Source: JAABRU01 sp041390465
GTDB lineage: Bacteria > Desulfobacterota > Desulfobacteria > Desulfobacterales > Desulfococcaceae
Length of the DNA: 64,000 bases
Direction of reading: 5' to 3'
Assembly (NCBI GenBank): GCA_041390465.1
Contig: JAWKPW010000007.1
Span: 30,655 to 94,654, forward strand
Below are positions 52,808-61,529 of the stretch, one piece after another; position 1 is the stretch's first letter, and each line of letters begins with the position of its first letter. The notes under the pieces are model-generated. The model was not told where the DNA came from, searched no databases, and saw nothing but the letters and a program-made list of their open reading frames with translations. A program made the position numbers and the translations under genes.

Positions 52808-54610
52808 CTACAGAATTTTCACATCCACGAGCCTGCCGTCAAAAATTTCCAGAGCGGCCGCAATCAAAGGATGATTGACAGCCTCCTGTCTGACGCGCTG
52901 GACGCGGGAGACTTCTTCCTGTTTATTGTTTGTCTGTGCCACACCGGCAGAGACAGACACATTCATTTTCCGACCAAAAAACTGTTCACATGCATCCCGG
53001 ATTGCGTCCAGATTCTTTTCTATCTGCTTCTGCTGAAAGCCGTTGCCCTCTGTTTCCAGTTCCACAGTATCCTGTGCCAGATCTTTGAGACTGCATTTTC
53101 CCAGACAGGAACACAGAGAAGGGGAGCGGGCAGCAAGAATTCCCCTGAGTTTCTCCCAGGTTTTTTCCAAAGGTTCATCGGCCTGATAAACCGCTTTGAC
53201 AGCAGATTCCTCTGCATCCGATTTTTCTTCCGCCTGCGTTTCCGCAGGGGCAGGAACTTCCGGAACTGCGGATGTTTCTGCTTTGCGGGGCTCTGTCTCC
53301 TGAACTTTGGGAACCGGGGATTCCGGAACAGGAGATGGCCCAGTGCGCTTTTCCGCGTCACGGGGCTTTGTCTCCTGCGGTTTCGGAAAAGCCACACGGT
53401 AAGACACGGATTCCCGCACTGCAGCCACAGCAGGTTCGGGTCTTGGGAAATCCGCGGGGCCGTCATACACCCCTTTGCTCAGTTTGTCCAGTTTTTCAAT
53501 AAGTGTCTCAATGGGCAGAGCCGGACGGATCTGAAATACCCGGATAAACGCCATTTCCATGGCCAGCCGGGGCTGTGTGGAATAGCGGATGGCACTTTCC
53601 TCTTTGCACAGAGCGTCCAGAATCTGGCTTAAAAACACTTCAGACACATCTTTCACCTGTTCACTCATCAGCGCGATTTCATGTGATGGAACATCCACAA
53701 GTTTATCCACTTTTCTGCCCATGCGCACCACCAGCAGATTCCGGAAATGTTCCGCAAGGGAAGCGTAGAGTTCCTTGATATTATGACCCTGATCATAAAT
53801 ATCTTCGATAATGCCCAGTATTTCGGGCAAATCCGAGCGCAGCACGGCAGCGGACATCTCAAACAGAATCTTGCGATCCACCACGCCCAGCAGATCCAGC
53901 ACCTGCTCGTGGCTGATGCCTTCGGGAGAGCCGGACATGACCTGATCCAGCAGACTGAGCGCATCGCGCATGCTTCCGCCGGATTCCCGCGCAATAATGC
54001 CCAGACTTTCCCTTGTGATGCTGATGCCTTCCTTTTTGCACAGGGCATCCATGTGATTGCAGATGTCATCCAGATCAATGCGCCGCAGATCATGACGCTG
54101 ACACCGGGAAAGTATGGTGATGGGAATTTTATGCGGTTCGGTGGTGGCAAAAAAGAAGAGAATATGCGCGGGCGGCTCTTCCAGGGTTTTGAGAAGCGCA
54201 TTGAAGGCCGCAGTGCTGAGCATGTGAACTTCGTCAATGATATAGATTTTGTACCGGCTGTGCGCGGGCATGTACCGGATATTTTCCCGCAGATCCCGGA
54301 TATGATCCACGCCGTTGTTGGATGCGCCGTCTATTTCAAACACATCCGCCGCGCTGCCCGAAGTGATTTCCGTGCAGGATCGGCATTGGTTGCAGGGCGC
54401 GGGCGTGGGGCCATGCTCGCAGTTCATGGCTTTTGCCAGAATTCTTGCAATCGTGGTTTTTCCTGTTCCCCTGGGGCCGGAAAAGAGAATGGCATGGGCC
54501 ACCCTGCCTGCGGAAATGGCATTGCTCAGGGTGCGGGTGACGTGTTCCTGCTCCACCACATCAGCAAAGGTCTGGGGCCGGTATTTTCTTGCAAGAACGA
54601 GATAGGACAT
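52808..54610 (-). CDS. dnaX: DNA polymerase III subunit tau/gamma
   Basis: 600 residues. N-terminal LARKYRPQTFADVVEQEHVT, Walker A GPRGTGKTTIARILAKAMNC, zinc module C-x8-C-x2-C-x2-C (CEHGPTPAPCNQCRSC), Walker B IYIIDEVHMLS, sensor 1 FFATTEPHKIPITILSRCQR, SRC finger-like region. Domains I-III end near residue 370; a Pro/Glu-rich linker (about 390-470) and a tau-like C-terminal domain follow. It loads the sliding clamp and joins the polymerase cores. An A-rich slippage site for a short gamma form is not evident. The PARIS-like pair lies upstream on the same strand, 90 bases away. Confidence 0.95.
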   Translation of the reverse strand: MSYLVLARKYRPQTFADVVEQEHVTRTLSNAISAGRVAHAILFSGPRGTGKTTIARILAKAMNCEHGPTPAPCNQCRSCTEITSGSAADVFEIDGASNNGVDHIRDLRENIRYMPAHSRYKIYIIDEVHMLSTAAFNALLKTLEEPPAHILFFFATTEPHKIPITILSRCQRHDLRRIDLDDICNHMDALCKKEGISITRESLGIIARESGGSMRDALSLLDQVMSGSPEGISHEQVLDLLGVVDRKILFEMSAAVLRSDLPEILGIIEDIYDQGHNIKELYASLAEHFRNLLVVRMGRKVDKLVDVPSHEIALMSEQVKDVSEVFLSQILDALCKEESAIRYSTQPRLAMEMAFIRVFQIRPALPIETLIEKLDKLSKGVYDGPADFPRPEPAVAAVRESVSYRVAFPKPQETKPRDAEKRTGPSPVPESPVPKVQETEPRKAETSAVPEVPAPAETQAEEKSDAEESAVKAVYQADEPLEKTWEKLRGILAARSPSLCSCLGKCSLKDLAQDTVELETEGNGFQQKQIEKNLDAIRDACEQFFGRKMNVSVSAGVAQTNNKQEEVSRVQRVRQEAVNHPLIAAALEIFDGRLVDVKIL

Positions 54611-54700
54611 AGTTATTCCTTTGAAATCACTTTCTGTTTATTTCCCGGATTCATTCAATTATTTGATTTTTTTTCTGTAGCGGCAATGAGGAATTGCGGT

Positions 54701-55534
54701 CTATCTGAACATCGCTCTTGCCTGAGTGTCTGACCAGTCTTTTAATTGTCTGTACAAATTTGTTTCCTGAAAATCCTCAAACCGGTAGGCAATGCGAAAT
54801 TCTTTGCTGATTTGCGCATCGTTTACCCCTTTGTTGGAATCAGAATTGACACAGAGAGCAAATGCTTTCTGAAAATCATGCCCGTTGCACAGATTCAGAA
54901 AATATGAAACATCCTTTATTTTCAATCTGATCTCTTCCCTTAACATCTCTCTCTTTGTGTTTGGAGATCTTTTCATCATTTCATTCAGACACTTTTCTTC
55001 ATCAAGAGAAAGATTTTTCCCATCATAAAAATTCCCAAAACCAAGTCCTTTGAAATTCAATTCCAAATTTTCAGAATTATTCATCCATCTGACTCCACCG
55101 ATAAAAGCAATTGATTTTAAAATTTTTTCCCGCAAAAGCAAAGGATTTTTCTCTTTCCTCAGATATTCTGCGGCAACAGCATGATATGCCTTGTCACATG
55201 CAAGAAGCATCATTTCCGAATCATGAAAATCCGTAAGAAAAATATTTCTGCCTGTCTCTCTTTTTCCTTCCAAATGCAAAAAATCAGCATCTCTGATACC
55301 AAGAACCCGATCTGTTTCTTTCAGCAGTTCTGCCACAGCCTCCAGCAGACGGTTCACGCCACCGTAAGAAATTTCAATTTCAACATGATGACCGTTTATC
55401 AGCTTTGAAAACAATTTCTGATCTGTTTCCCCCTCAACAACAATCCATATTTTATCTGCACCGGACGGATGCCTTAACTGAAGGCGTATGGAGCCGACAA
55501 CATCTTCCTTCCTGAGAAAATCTTTCATGTTCAT
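54701..55534 (-). CDS. DUF4435 TOPRIM-like protein, AriB-like (PARIS)
   Basis: 277 residues from ATG 55534, whose ATGA overlaps the stop of the ATPase gene upstream. DUF4435 features: KIWIVVEGETDQKLFSKLIN (TOPRIM-type Glu, ExxxD), VLGIRDADFLHLEG (DxD motif), FLTDFHDSEMMLLACDKA. DUF4435 proteins paired with an AAA/ABC ATPase are the AriB partners in PARIS (phage anti-restriction induced system), where AriB is released upon sensing a phage anti-restriction protein and cleaves tRNA. Here the frame is whole. Other AAA-DUF4435 pairs (OLD-like) exist, so the PARIS name is likely but not proven. Confidence 0.7.
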   Translation of the reverse strand: MNMKDFLRKEDVVGSIRLQLRHPSGADKIWIVVEGETDQKLFSKLINGHHVEIEISYGGVNRLLEAVAELLKETDRVLGIRDADFLHLEGKRETGRNIFLTDFHDSEMMLLACDKAYHAVAAEYLRKEKNPLLLREKILKSIAFIGGVRWMNNSENLELNFKGLGFGNFYDGKNLSLDEEKCLNEMMKRSPNTKREMLREEIRLKIKDVSYFLNLCNGHDFQKAFALCVNSDSNKGVNDAQISKEFRIAYRFEDFQETNLYRQLKDWSDTQARAMFR

Positions 55535-56801
55535 TTTGCATTTTCTCCGGACAAATCCCAAAGATCCACCACCAAATCCCAGTGTTCCCCAATAATCTGG
55601 GGAGAATGCGTTGCTGTAATCACTGTTATTTTTTGCAGTTTAATGATATTCAGCAAATCATTGATAAGCTCTTTTTGCCATGCAACATGAAGCGAAATTT
55701 CAGGTTCATCAATCAGCACTAGCGTATTGGGGCCGACCCTGAAAAGCAGTTCATACAGCAAGACCACTTCCTGCTGTTCACCCGAAGACAAATCTGTTAA
55801 GGAAAGTTCTTTTCCGTCTTCTGTTTTAAACCTGAAACCAAAGTCCGGAGAAATCTCAAGCTGCTTAAATACAAAACGCCTTTCATTCAAAATAGTGGAA
55901 AATATTTCAAGTTTTTTCAGAATATCATCAAAAACAGCGAGTTTCTTTTCCGTATCATTGAGATAGACAAGAAGAGCTTTGGCATTTTCCGGTTTAAAAG
56001 AAGTGTGACTGTCTTCTTTTACAGCAGAAAGACCGTATAAACTCAAAGAGTTTTGTTTTTCCTTTATAACATTGTATCTTTGGTTAAACTCATCCTCACT
56101 GACCTGACCGGTTTCATCAAATAAGCGTCTGGGAAAACTGCTGTCAAGTTCCTGACCAATTTTGGAGGCATATGCAAGAATATCCTTAATTTTTTTGGAT
56201 AATTCTTTTGCATATTCTTCAATTGTGCTGCTGAAATCTCTCATTTCTTCTTCATAATCATACGGCACATATCTTTTTCTGGTTACACTGACTTTTCTGA
56301 TAAGCCGTTGTTCTCTGATAAGATATACATCAACAAATTCAGTAGTTGTTTTTTATAATGTTTGGTTTTGAATGTCATGATCAAATTGGTTGATCATCTC
56401 TTCTGTTGTGTAAAAACTGCCTGTCCTTCTTATCGAGCCAACGGTTCTCATCTACCTGCGTATATGGCGAACCTCCAAGCAATCGTCTGATCTCTTTAGG
56501 TATAACAGCATCTTTCTTCAGAATTGGGAATTTTTGATTTCTCCGGAATTGAATTTCAAGTTTATCATTTTCTGTTTTTGTCAGTCTGATTTCACCTTTT
56601 TCCTGCGTCAGAACAACCTCTGCAAACGGCAACTGAAAAAAGAAAGCCAGATTTTTGACTGCAAAGGCATGAATAATTTTTAAAATGGTTGTTTTGCCGT
56701 ATCCGCATTGGTCCAGTCAAAATTGTAATGCCTTTTTCCCTGAGTTCCAATTATAATTGAACTTGTTGAAAAGATTTTTGATTTTAATTTTTTTTCAGCA
56801 T
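55531..56801 (-). pseudogene. AAA ATPase, AriA-like (PARIS), frameshifted in the N-terminal half
   Basis: The C-terminal 245 residues (56268-55531) are intact and show ABC signature LTDLSSGEQQEVVLLYELLF, Walker B NTLVLIDEPEISLHV and H-loop-like VITATHSPQIIGEHWD. Upstream pieces in other frames supply KIKIKNLFNKFNYNW, TGPNGYGKTTILKIIHAFAV (Walker A, in shifted frame) and LPFAEVVLTQEKGEIRLTKT. From ATG 56801 about four slips are needed. The layout (ATPase, then DUF4435 with ATGA overlap) equals ariA-ariB. Between 56380 and 56270 the joining sequence is degraded. Confidence 0.7.
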
Positions 56802-56865
56802 TGTAAACCTCTCGCTGTATAAGCAATAAGTAAGCCAAAATAAATTTTCGGATACAAGATGTTCG

Positions 56866-56902
56866 GAAAAATCCGGTTGTTCCGAAAAACCGGATTTTTT
56901 TG
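56866..56902. repeat. AAAACCGGATTTTTC hairpin family, copy 5
   Basis: CGGAAAAATCCGGTTGTT / CCGAAAAACCGGATTTTTTT, imperfect arms. Separates the PARIS-like pair from the DNA methylase remnant. Confidence 0.5.
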
Positions 56903-56936
56903 AATGCACGAAAAATTTCCTTTACCTGCTTAAATT

Positions 56937-58414
56937 TCAGTTATTCCTCTTTCTCCATACATAAACACATTTCCTTAACACTTCCCTGCCATGAATCCCC
57001 ATCTGCTGACTGCTGCTGCCTTTTCCGTTTGGCAAACCAGTATGTTTTCAACAGCAACTCTATGTTCTGCTATTTCGGAAAGAATCAGATCAGCAGACAC
57101 CCCTGCTCCGGCATAGCGCACATTGTCATTGACCATGAACATGACCCCGCCATTTTTCAGGATTCTGGAGCATTCCTGAATGACGCAGGCCAGTTCATAA
57201 AAATATCCTTTGACCATGCGGGGAATGCCGCTGTTGTTCAACTCTTTGATCTTTTTTCTGTATTCCAGATATTCTGCAACTCAATTGCAGCCGGTTGTTT
57301 TTACATGCGTTATGGCTTTGACCATGTTTGTTGAACAGCAGCAGATCCTTGTCTGCGCCCAATCAGTAACCGAGCATTTTCTGCCGCAGATCAACCACCT
57401 CGTCTTTGAATACCCATTATGCATGTCCTGTATTAGTTGTAATTCTTGTGTAATCATAGCGGTTGCAGTACGGGAGAGGTTATCACAGCCTGATATTTTG
57501 CATTTCCAGACCGCGCAATATGCAGACAGGAACCGGAATACAGATTGATATTTCCGGCAGCCACATTTTTTTTACCAGTATTTGGAAAAAGTCCGCATTG
57601 GATATTTACTGCCAATATCATTGAGAATTTCGATCCGGCTTGGATACAAGGGCATCGCAAACAGAATAAATTGTGCCTTTGTTGAATATTTTTTTCCCGA
57701 TTCTTCTGCTCCGCGGTAATCCCAACGCAGATACTGTCCGTCCTTGCGGGTATAACTCTCACTGATCCAGAATGCTGTCAGGCAGCGAACAATATTTGCC
57801 GAACATTCTCTGTTCTTCTTTTATGACAGTCAGATACTGGAATACAAATCTTTCTGTCTTTTCCCCGGATATGCTCCGGCAGTGATTCTCAGACTGTTTA
57901 TTTTTTCCTCAGAAAAATTTGCATTTTTTCCCAGGATGGTTGTCTTCCAAAATACAATTCTGCTGATTTCATTTTGTTCCAGCCTGTCTGCCGTGATTCT
58001 GCTTTTGACAATCTGCTGTCCCAATGGCAGAAGTTCAATGCCTTCGGAATCATAACTCATTTCAGATGCGGCAAACAATGCAGTGCCGGAACCGGCAAAG
58101 GGATCAAATACAATGCCTTTGGGGATATGGTATTCTGACAGCAGATATTTCACCAACTCACAGGAAAAGGCTTCCTTGTATTTGTACCATCTGTATGCAG
58201 ACAGGCTTTTGTTTGCCTGAAAACTCACAATCTGCCGGTTGATGTTGTTATCTGTTTTTATGACAGATTCAAAGCGGTTGTATGCCTCTTTATCCGCAGT
58301 GGCGATAGTTTTCAGATAACGCTCTGTATTCTTGTCCTGTTTTTCCATAAGAAGCAGACCGTCACTGATTCCGGTGTCATTCCCTGTTTGTTTTGCGTAT
58401 AAATTCATGTGCAT
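56937..58414 (-). pseudogene. N6/N4 DNA methyltransferase, several frameshifts
   Basis: The N-terminal 194 residues are open (58414-57830) and contain motif I VFDPFAGSGTALFAASE. The catalytic motif appears in shifted frame as SPPYCNRYDYTR near 57460, followed by a C-terminal module ELACVIQECSRILKNGGVMF, MVNDNVRYAGAGVSADLILS at 57150-57060 and a terminal WGIHGREVLRKCVYVWRKRN. In between lie TRKDGQYLRWDYRGAEESG and LYSGSCLHI. At least five shifts. This is a beta-class amino-methylase of a restriction-modification type; no endonuclease neighbour remains. Confidence 0.75.
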
Positions 58415-58473
58415 TTTTCAAAAATGTCTGCTATAAAAAAATAACATTTTGTATTTTTTGATAAAAAATTCAA

Positions 58474-58518
58474 TTGCCAAACTGAAAGAGAATGCAGCAA
58501 ACTTTCAGTTCGGCATCC
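58474..58518. repeat. GGAGTC/CAAACTTTCAG hairpin element, short copy 4
   Basis: GCCAAACTGAAAGAG / CAAACTTTCAGTTCGGC. Short version of the elements at 7486 and 27426. 58519-58665 shows no gene. Confidence 0.4.
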
Positions 58519-58665
58519 CGGAAGTTCGTGAGAAACAGGATCACTGCCATCAGAATCATTTCAACATTTGAATAATCATGGTGGGCAGAAGACACTCCCT
58601 GTCCCTTTCGATGAGAGAACTGTTTCATGATGCTTTGAATCCCAAATTGATCATATAACAGAGAC

Positions 58666-59766
58666 TCAGGGCATCAGCAGCAGATCTTCGGGTTCCGGCC
58701 CTTTTCCGCTTTTCAGGGTGCACACGGCAAAATCTTCCCCAAAAAGCTGTTTCACTGCAAGCAGCCCCTTGACTTCTCCGGGAATCCATCCCGCAGGCAT
58801 ACCAATGGGACTTTGGATGACTTTGCCGGGAGAAATCACCTGCAGTTCCTGACCGTTTTTCAGTCCTGTGCGGCTTCCGGCAGAAACATACCATTCGCCT
58901 TTGTCCGAAGAAAAGGCACGGCAGAACCAAGGCATGATTTGGCTTTTTTTCACAGCAAAATCAAAAACTTCATGCAGAATTGCAGTAATGGCCGCATCCG
59001 TATCTTTGCCCGCCAGAGGCAGATCAATTTCCATGGTGGGATAACGGAACAGCAGCCCTGCATCCACCACGCCAATCCGGGTTTTGATATTTCCGGATTT
59101 ATTTTTGGGCAGATCAAAGGTTTCCATCAGCACCAGCATACGCACGCCCGGATAAAGACTCAGGGCAGCGGAAAGACATTGCAGATCCCGTTGAGGACAT
59201 GCGGATCGGGACATGACTTCCTCGATTTTCTCCCGGTCAGCGGAAATAACAGCAAGATTCCGGACGGCTTCGGGCAAAGCCTGCAGGATTTTCTGTGCGG
59301 TGTCCGGGGCTATTTTTTCCTTATCCATAATAAGACCGGTTTTTACGGGAAAGGAAATTTCTGCTTTTTTATTCGTCACCGGAACAGGAGAAACCGGGGA
59401 GGGCGGTGCAGAAGTGCTTTCCGCAACAGAAACAGCGGAAGATGGGGTCTGTCTGACAACTGTTTCCGCTTTTGGCACAGGCTGCTGTGTGTCTGTCTGC
59501 ACAGACTTGGCATCTGTTTTCTTTTCTGATTTTTTGGAAAAAAGTTTGCCCAGATCCCTGGAAGGTTTCTGATCTCTTTCCCGGAAATAATCTCCGGAAA
59601 GCTGAAAAGGCTGATCCACAGTCATCTGCCGCACTTCATCTGCGGAATATTTCTGCCCCTCTTTTTTTTCCGTGCTGACAATATCCGGCAGGGGACCGCA
59701 GCCCCAGAGAATGCCCAGCGTCAGCACCGGGGCCAGCCATTTTTTCATAATCATCTGATTCATCAT
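58666..59766 (-). CDS. putative lipoprotein of unknown function
   Basis: 366 residues from ATG 59766 (SD AAAGGA). MKKWLAPVLTLGILWGC is a lipobox-type signal with Cys as the future N-terminus. Residues about 30-145 are Ser/Pro/Thr/Lys rich and probably disordered. From about 150 there is a folded domain with PVKTGLIMDKEKIAPDTAQK and a curli CsgG/TolB-like beginning (VRMLVLMETFDL, then TRIGVVDAGLLFRYPTMEID); the end has KNGQELQVISPGKVIQSPIG. This could be an outer-membrane secretion or cell-envelope assembly lipoprotein, but the family is not certain. No operon partner. Confidence 0.65.
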   Translation of the reverse strand: MMNQMIMKKWLAPVLTLGILWGCGPLPDIVSTEKKEGQKYSADEVRQMTVDQPFQLSGDYFRERDQKPSRDLGKLFSKKSEKKTDAKSVQTDTQQPVPKAETVVRQTPSSAVSVAESTSAPPSPVSPVPVTNKKAEISFPVKTGLIMDKEKIAPDTAQKILQALPEAVRNLAVISADREKIEEVMSRSACPQRDLQCLSAALSLYPGVRMLVLMETFDLPKNKSGNIKTRIGVVDAGLLFRYPTMEIDLPLAGKDTDAAITAILHEVFDFAVKKSQIMPWFCRAFSSDKGEWYVSAGSRTGLKNGQELQVISPGKVIQSPIGMPAGWIPGEVKGLLAVKQLFGEDFAVCTLKSGKGPEPEDLLLMP

Positions 59767-60357
59767 AATATCCTTTCTGTCTGTATTAGCGTTTTATTAT
59801 AACTTTTAGCGCATATTTTCTGCCACAAAGACATGAAGCAGAGAAGTCTCACAAATCATGTTTTTCGTTTTGTATCTCAGCCTCTTTGTGGCAAATATTT
59901 TAAATGCCGTTTAACATGTTTGCCTGCAAAGAACAAGATTTCTTTGACTGTCCCAAACAGGAAGGAGCAGAAATGCTGTTACTTATCTGTGATTTTTTTT
60001 TGAAAGCCCGTTTCCGGTCATATATCCGGAATAACAATGTTACTTTTTTATTTATTTGAAATAATTTGTAATATAAAAAATATTCAGGACAGATATTTTT
60101 TTTCTTGACATTCATTATCAGATTTAATAAAAGAGAGAGTAACAATGTTCTTTAAGGATTCGGCAATATTCCGGATCTTTAAAAAATACATTGTATAATC
60201 AAATTGTTAAGATTTAATTTATCTGTAACGTGATTATTTTTTACCTGCCCCAATTCTGTTCCGGGAAATATATTTATAAAATATATCTTGTATTTTTAAT
60301 AAATTAAAAATGTCACCTTTTTTTTATACCATGTATCAGAACAGGCATTCAGTAACC
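59767..60357. other. AT-rich upstream region of the tetR-type gene
   Basis: No gene. A TGCCACAAAG ... CTTTGTGGCA inverted pair (59820 and 59893) is present, and the last 150 bases are strongly A+T rich with runs of T and A that could serve as promoter. A long open frame could start at 60310, but its N-terminal residues are not family-like. Confidence 0.4.
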
Positions 60358-60975
60358 ATGTTAGACGGACTCAAACCTGACGTTCAGGAACGGCTGGAAT
60401 CTGCGGTACTGGAAATCTTCTCCAACTCGGATTTCCACAAGGCCAGCATCCGGGATGTTGCCAAAAAAGCTGGGGTCAGTTTCAGCACTATCTACAACCA
60501 TTTCGGGAGCAAGGAACGTCTGGTGTTTGCTTTTGTGGACATCTGGATGGGCAAGCTCACGGACCGGATTGTGGATCATCTGCAGGGTATTGAAGACCTG
60601 AAAGAAAAACTCCGCAAGGTCTTCTGGCTGCAGGTGGATTATTATGAACGGCATCCCGGACTCGGACGCATCCTTTTTATGACCCTGCCCATGCAGACCT
60701 GGATGGTGGATGAAACCTTCCGGCAGAGAAAAATGATTGATCTGCTGGTCAATGTTCTGCGACAGGGGCAGAAGGAGGGTATCCTTCGCTCTGATGTGCG
60801 TGCCGGAACTTTGCTGGATTTTATCATGGGCTTTGTGCAGCGTTCCTTTTTCATGTGGATTCTGCGCGGTCAGAAACAAAGCATGGCAGAGCAGGCCAAC
60901 ACCATGTTTGAAATGGTGTGGCGGGGCATGGTCAATCCGAATTACAGAAACGGAGGTTCAACTGCAGGAAGATAG
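60358..60975 (+). CDS. TetR-family transcriptional regulator
   Basis: 205 residues from ATG 60358 (alternative ATG 60310 adds 16 residues that do not fit). N-terminal HTH: LESAVLEIFSNSDFHKASIR DVAKKAGVSFSTIYNHFGSK is the TetR signature, recognition helix SFSTIYNHF. The C-terminal ligand domain (RIVDHLQGIEDLKEKLRKVF, GRILFMTLPMQTWMVDE) is of the type seen in fatty-acid/acyl-CoA regulators. It lies 47 bases before the methylmalonyl-CoA epimerase gene and probably controls it or shares its mRNA. Confidence 0.9.
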   Translation: MLDGLKPDVQERLESAVLEIFSNSDFHKASIRDVAKKAGVSFSTIYNHFGSKERLVFAFVDIWMGKLTDRIVDHLQGIEDLKEKLRKVFWLQVDYYERHPGLGRILFMTLPMQTWMVDETFRQRKMIDLLVNVLRQGQKEGILRSDVRAGTLLDFIMGFVQRSFFMWILRGQKQSMAEQANTMFEMVWRGMVNPNYRNGGSTAGR

Positions 60976-61022
60976 TTTTTATAAAGACATATTGCAAACA
61001 CATTAAAAAAGGAGAGAAAAAA

Positions 61023-61427
61023 ATGAAAATACTCAAAATCGATCATCTGGGAATCGCGGTCAACAGCATTGAAAAAGGAAAAAATTTCTGGTCTGATGTT
61101 CTGGGACTGCACTTTGAAGGCGCAGAAACTGTGCAGGAACAGAAAGTCACCACAGCCTTTTTCCCGGTGGGGGAAAGCGAAGTGGAACTGCTGGAATCCA
61201 CTGCTCCGGACGGGCCGGTTGCCAAATTCATTGAGAAAAAAGGCGAGGGTTTTCAGCATGTGGCCTTCCGTGTGGAAAACATTGACGAGGCTCTGGAAGA
61301 ACTGAAAGCCAAAGGCATTCAGCTCATTGACCAGAAACCCCGCATCGGCGCGGGCGGAGCCAAGATTGCATTTCTGCATCCCAAAGCAACCGGCGGCGTG
61401 CTGGTGGAACTGTGTCAGAGAGGATAA
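61023..61427 (+). CDS. mce: methylmalonyl-CoA epimerase
   Basis: 134 residues, the usual size. Metal ligands of the VOC fold: His in KIDHLGIAVNSIEKGKNFW, Glu in EVELLEST, His in GFQHVAFRVENIDEALEEL, Glu in GVLVELCQ. GAKIAFLHPKATGG completes the family match. It turns (S)- into (R)-methylmalonyl-CoA for the mutase. SD GGAGAG precedes the ATG. The mutase gene follows after a 37-base palindrome. Confidence 0.93.
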   Translation: MKILKIDHLGIAVNSIEKGKNFWSDVLGLHFEGAETVQEQKVTTAFFPVGESEVELLESTAPDGPVAKFIEKKGEGFQHVAFRVENIDEALEELKAKGIQLIDQKPRIGAGGAKIAFLHPKATGGVLVELCQRG

Positions 61428-61441
61428 TTTTTTTGTTGATA

Positions 61442-61478
61442 ATGAATGTTTCATATTAAATTAATATGAAACATTCAT
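61442..61478. repeat. perfect 37-base palindrome between mce and the mutase gene
   Basis: ATGAATGTTTCATATTAA, one central A, TTAATATGAAACATTCAT: two 18-base arms without mismatch. It has the shape of an operator or of an A/T hairpin; no T run follows. It lies 50 bases before the mutase SD, so it could bind the TetR-type protein or tune expression between the two genes. Further along, TTCAGCATTCAACATTCAGC is a short direct repeat. Confidence 0.6.
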
Positions 61479-61529
61479 CACTCCCAATTCAGCATTCAAC
61501 ATTCAGCATTTTTACAAGGAGCAGTGTCA

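Noticed and set aside
61428..61529. cobalamin riboswitch before the mutase gene
   Set aside because: The 100 bases hold a simple palindrome and no B12-box-like GCCACTG sequence; too short for that riboswitch.
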